Part shown: positions 5,357 to 6,051 of the stretch, piece after piece | Numbering within the stretch: the stretch's first letter is position 1 | How the letters are laid out: each line of letters begins with the position of its first letter | Origin: Clostridiaceae bacterium | GTDB lineage: Bacteria > Bacillota > Clostridia > Lutisporales > Lutisporaceae | DNA length: 6,051 nt | Direction: 5' to 3' | Assembly: GCA_028697435.1 (NCBI GenBank) | Contig: JAQVFD010000140.1 | Span: forward strand, 1 to 6,051 | Notes under the pieces: generated by a model | Databases searched by the model: none | The model's input: the letters and a program-made list of their open reading frames with translations, nothing else | What the model was told of the DNA's origin: nothing | Position numbers and translations under genes: made by a program

Positions 5357-5378
5357 GAAGCCGAAAGGCTTCTTTTTT
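5357..5378 (+). terminator. Intrinsic terminator of the GntR gene
   Basis: GAAGCC (5357-5362) and GGCTTC (5367-5372) form a perfect 6-bp stem with a stable GAAA tetraloop, followed by T6 (5373-5378). It begins on the base after the TAG stop, so the regulator is monocistronic. Confidence 0.92.
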
Positions 5379-5413
5379 ATTTGGGTGGTTACGAGGTTTC
5401 GGGGTTGCGGGAT

Positions 5414-5431
5414 AATAAATACGTAATTATT
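5414..5431. repeat. 18-bp imperfect palindrome upstream of the germination gene
   Basis: The sequence from AATAAATACG to TAATTATT is symmetric about 5422/5423, with one mismatched pair (5419/5426). It lies 60 bp before the gerA-like start and could be an operator, but AT-rich composition makes chance quite likely. No clear sigma-G or sigma-A promoter was found in 5379-5475. Confidence 0.3.
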
Positions 5432-5475
5432 TGGTAACAATATCTTTTACTACAAAAAATCAAGCGCACAATCCT

Positions 5476-5484
5476 AAGGGAGAG
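5476..5484 (+). promoter_or_regulatory. Ribosome binding site of the gerA-like gene
   Basis: AAGGGAGAG lies 7 nt before ATG 5492 and supports this start over the in-frame ATG at codon 14. Confidence 0.75.
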
Positions 5485-5491
5485 TATTTTC

Positions 5492-6051
5492 ATGAAGAAG
5501 ATCAAAATTTCCCCGAAATCAGTGAAACCGATGAGCACAATTAAATTCAGGACTAAGGAATCAGCTGACAGAAATAGTGTAGGTTCGACAGACTACTTTG
5601 ATTCTACTGCCGAAAGGTTCCGAAAAGACCTTTCCGGCAATGCGGATGTGATAATGAGAGAGCTTTTTATCGGTGGCAATGAGAACATAGATGCATTGCT
5701 TGTATATCTTATGGGAAACATCGATAAGAAACTTCTGAACGACTGCGTGATAAAGCCCTTAATGACCTGTAATAGTCTGGAAGATGCAACATTAAAGGGT
5801 GAAAGGCTGAAGAATCACATTATAAAGAAATGCCTTTATACAGGCAGCGTAAGTTATGAAATAGATTATGAAGCTGCTGTTCAATACATTTATGCTAGTA
5901 AAGGTCTCCTGCTTGTAAATGGAATAGCGGGCTTTCTGATCCTTACCATTGGCGGAGGACAAGAAAGGCAGATATCAGAGCCTGAGACGGAAAAAAGAAT
6001 ACGTGGCACCCGGGAAGGATTTATCGAAGATATATGGGTTAATATCGGGAT
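5492..6051 (+). CDS. GerA-family spore germinant-receptor subunit (5' part, cut by the window end)
   Basis: The frame stays open from ATG 5492 to the last base, giving 186 residues of a protein that in this family is about 450-550 long. It matches the N-terminal soluble domain of the GerAA/GerKA (A) subunit of spore germinant receptors, inner-membrane complexes of A, B and C subunits that sense nutrients and start germination. Family marks are LSGNADVIMRELFIGG (47-62), the NIDALLVYLMGNIDKKLLNDCVIKPLM segment (64-91), a GLLLVNGIAGFLILTIGGGQER strand pair (138-159) and SEPETEKRIRGTREGFIEDIWVNI (162-185). The last motif normally reads RGPxxGF, so T173 replaces the usual proline, and the WVN that follows is less typical than the family's TN. 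The transmembrane half would follow beyond the window. It has its own ribosome binding site and lies after a terminator, so it is a separate unit, expected to be expressed in the forespore. The gene shows that the host forms spores or descends from spore-formers. Confidence 0.88.
   Translation, partial: MKKIKISPKSVKPMSTIKFRTKESADRNSVGSTDYFDSTAERFRKDLSGNADVIMRELFIGGNENIDALLVYLMGNIDKKLLNDCVIKPLMTCNSLEDATLKGERLKNHIIKKCLYTGSVSYEIDYEAAVQYIYASKGLLLVNGIAGFLILTIGGGQERQISEPETEKRIRGTREGFIEDIWVNIG

Noticed and set aside
5379..5475. Sigma-G promoter expected for a germination gene
   Set aside because: GGATA and CAATATC are weakly similar to -35 and -10 elements but are about 23 bp apart, too far to call.

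Overview
The window looks like chromosomal DNA from a spore-forming, anaerobic, low-GC Firmicute of the class Clostridia. The basis is AT-rich DNA with frequent ATA and AGA/AGG codons, strong purine-rich ribosome binding sites, a stalk (copper-amine-oxidase N-terminal-like) domain protein, a YtrA-type GntR regulator and the start of a GerA-family spore germinant-receptor gene. Species cannot be set from sequence alone. The first 16 bases match the 3' end of the Illumina TruSeq adapter, so this end is an assembly or contig edge, not genome sequence.

Left third (17-2304, + strand): the C-terminal end of an unrecognised gene, then an exported stalk-domain protein whose C-terminal half is an internal duplication, then an FMN-dependent alpha-hydroxy-acid dehydrogenase/oxidase-family enzyme with a four-cysteine N-terminal cluster. 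Spacings are 15 and 33 nt, and one compact hairpin terminator that begins inside the last stop codon closes the group, so these three probably form one operon.

Middle (2403-4610): a UbiA-superfamily membrane transferase of the decaprenyl-phosphate phosphoribosyltransferase type on +, facing a GT-C (GT39/ArnT-like) membrane glycosyltransferase on -. Their 3' ends overlap by 30 bp, and the two stop codons sit in the two arms of an 8-bp inverted repeat. Both families work with polyprenyl-phosphate sugars, so a shared cell-surface glycosylation role is plausible but is inference.

Right third (4611-6051): a 368-bp divergent intergenic region with short-repeat structure (7-bp and 9-bp tandem repeats, inverted repeats) and a near-consensus sigma-A promoter, then a short GntR/YtrA-type regulator that probably starts at GTG 4979. 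Its own terminator follows at once. The 5' part of a GerA-family germinant-receptor subunit gene then runs off the window end.

No rRNA, tRNA, CRISPR array, transposase or phage gene was seen. I found no clear case for a wholly new system. The items most worth a second look are the duplicated domain of the stalk protein, the 9-bp repeat array over the regulator's transcription start, and the polyprenyl-phosphate-sugar gene pair.
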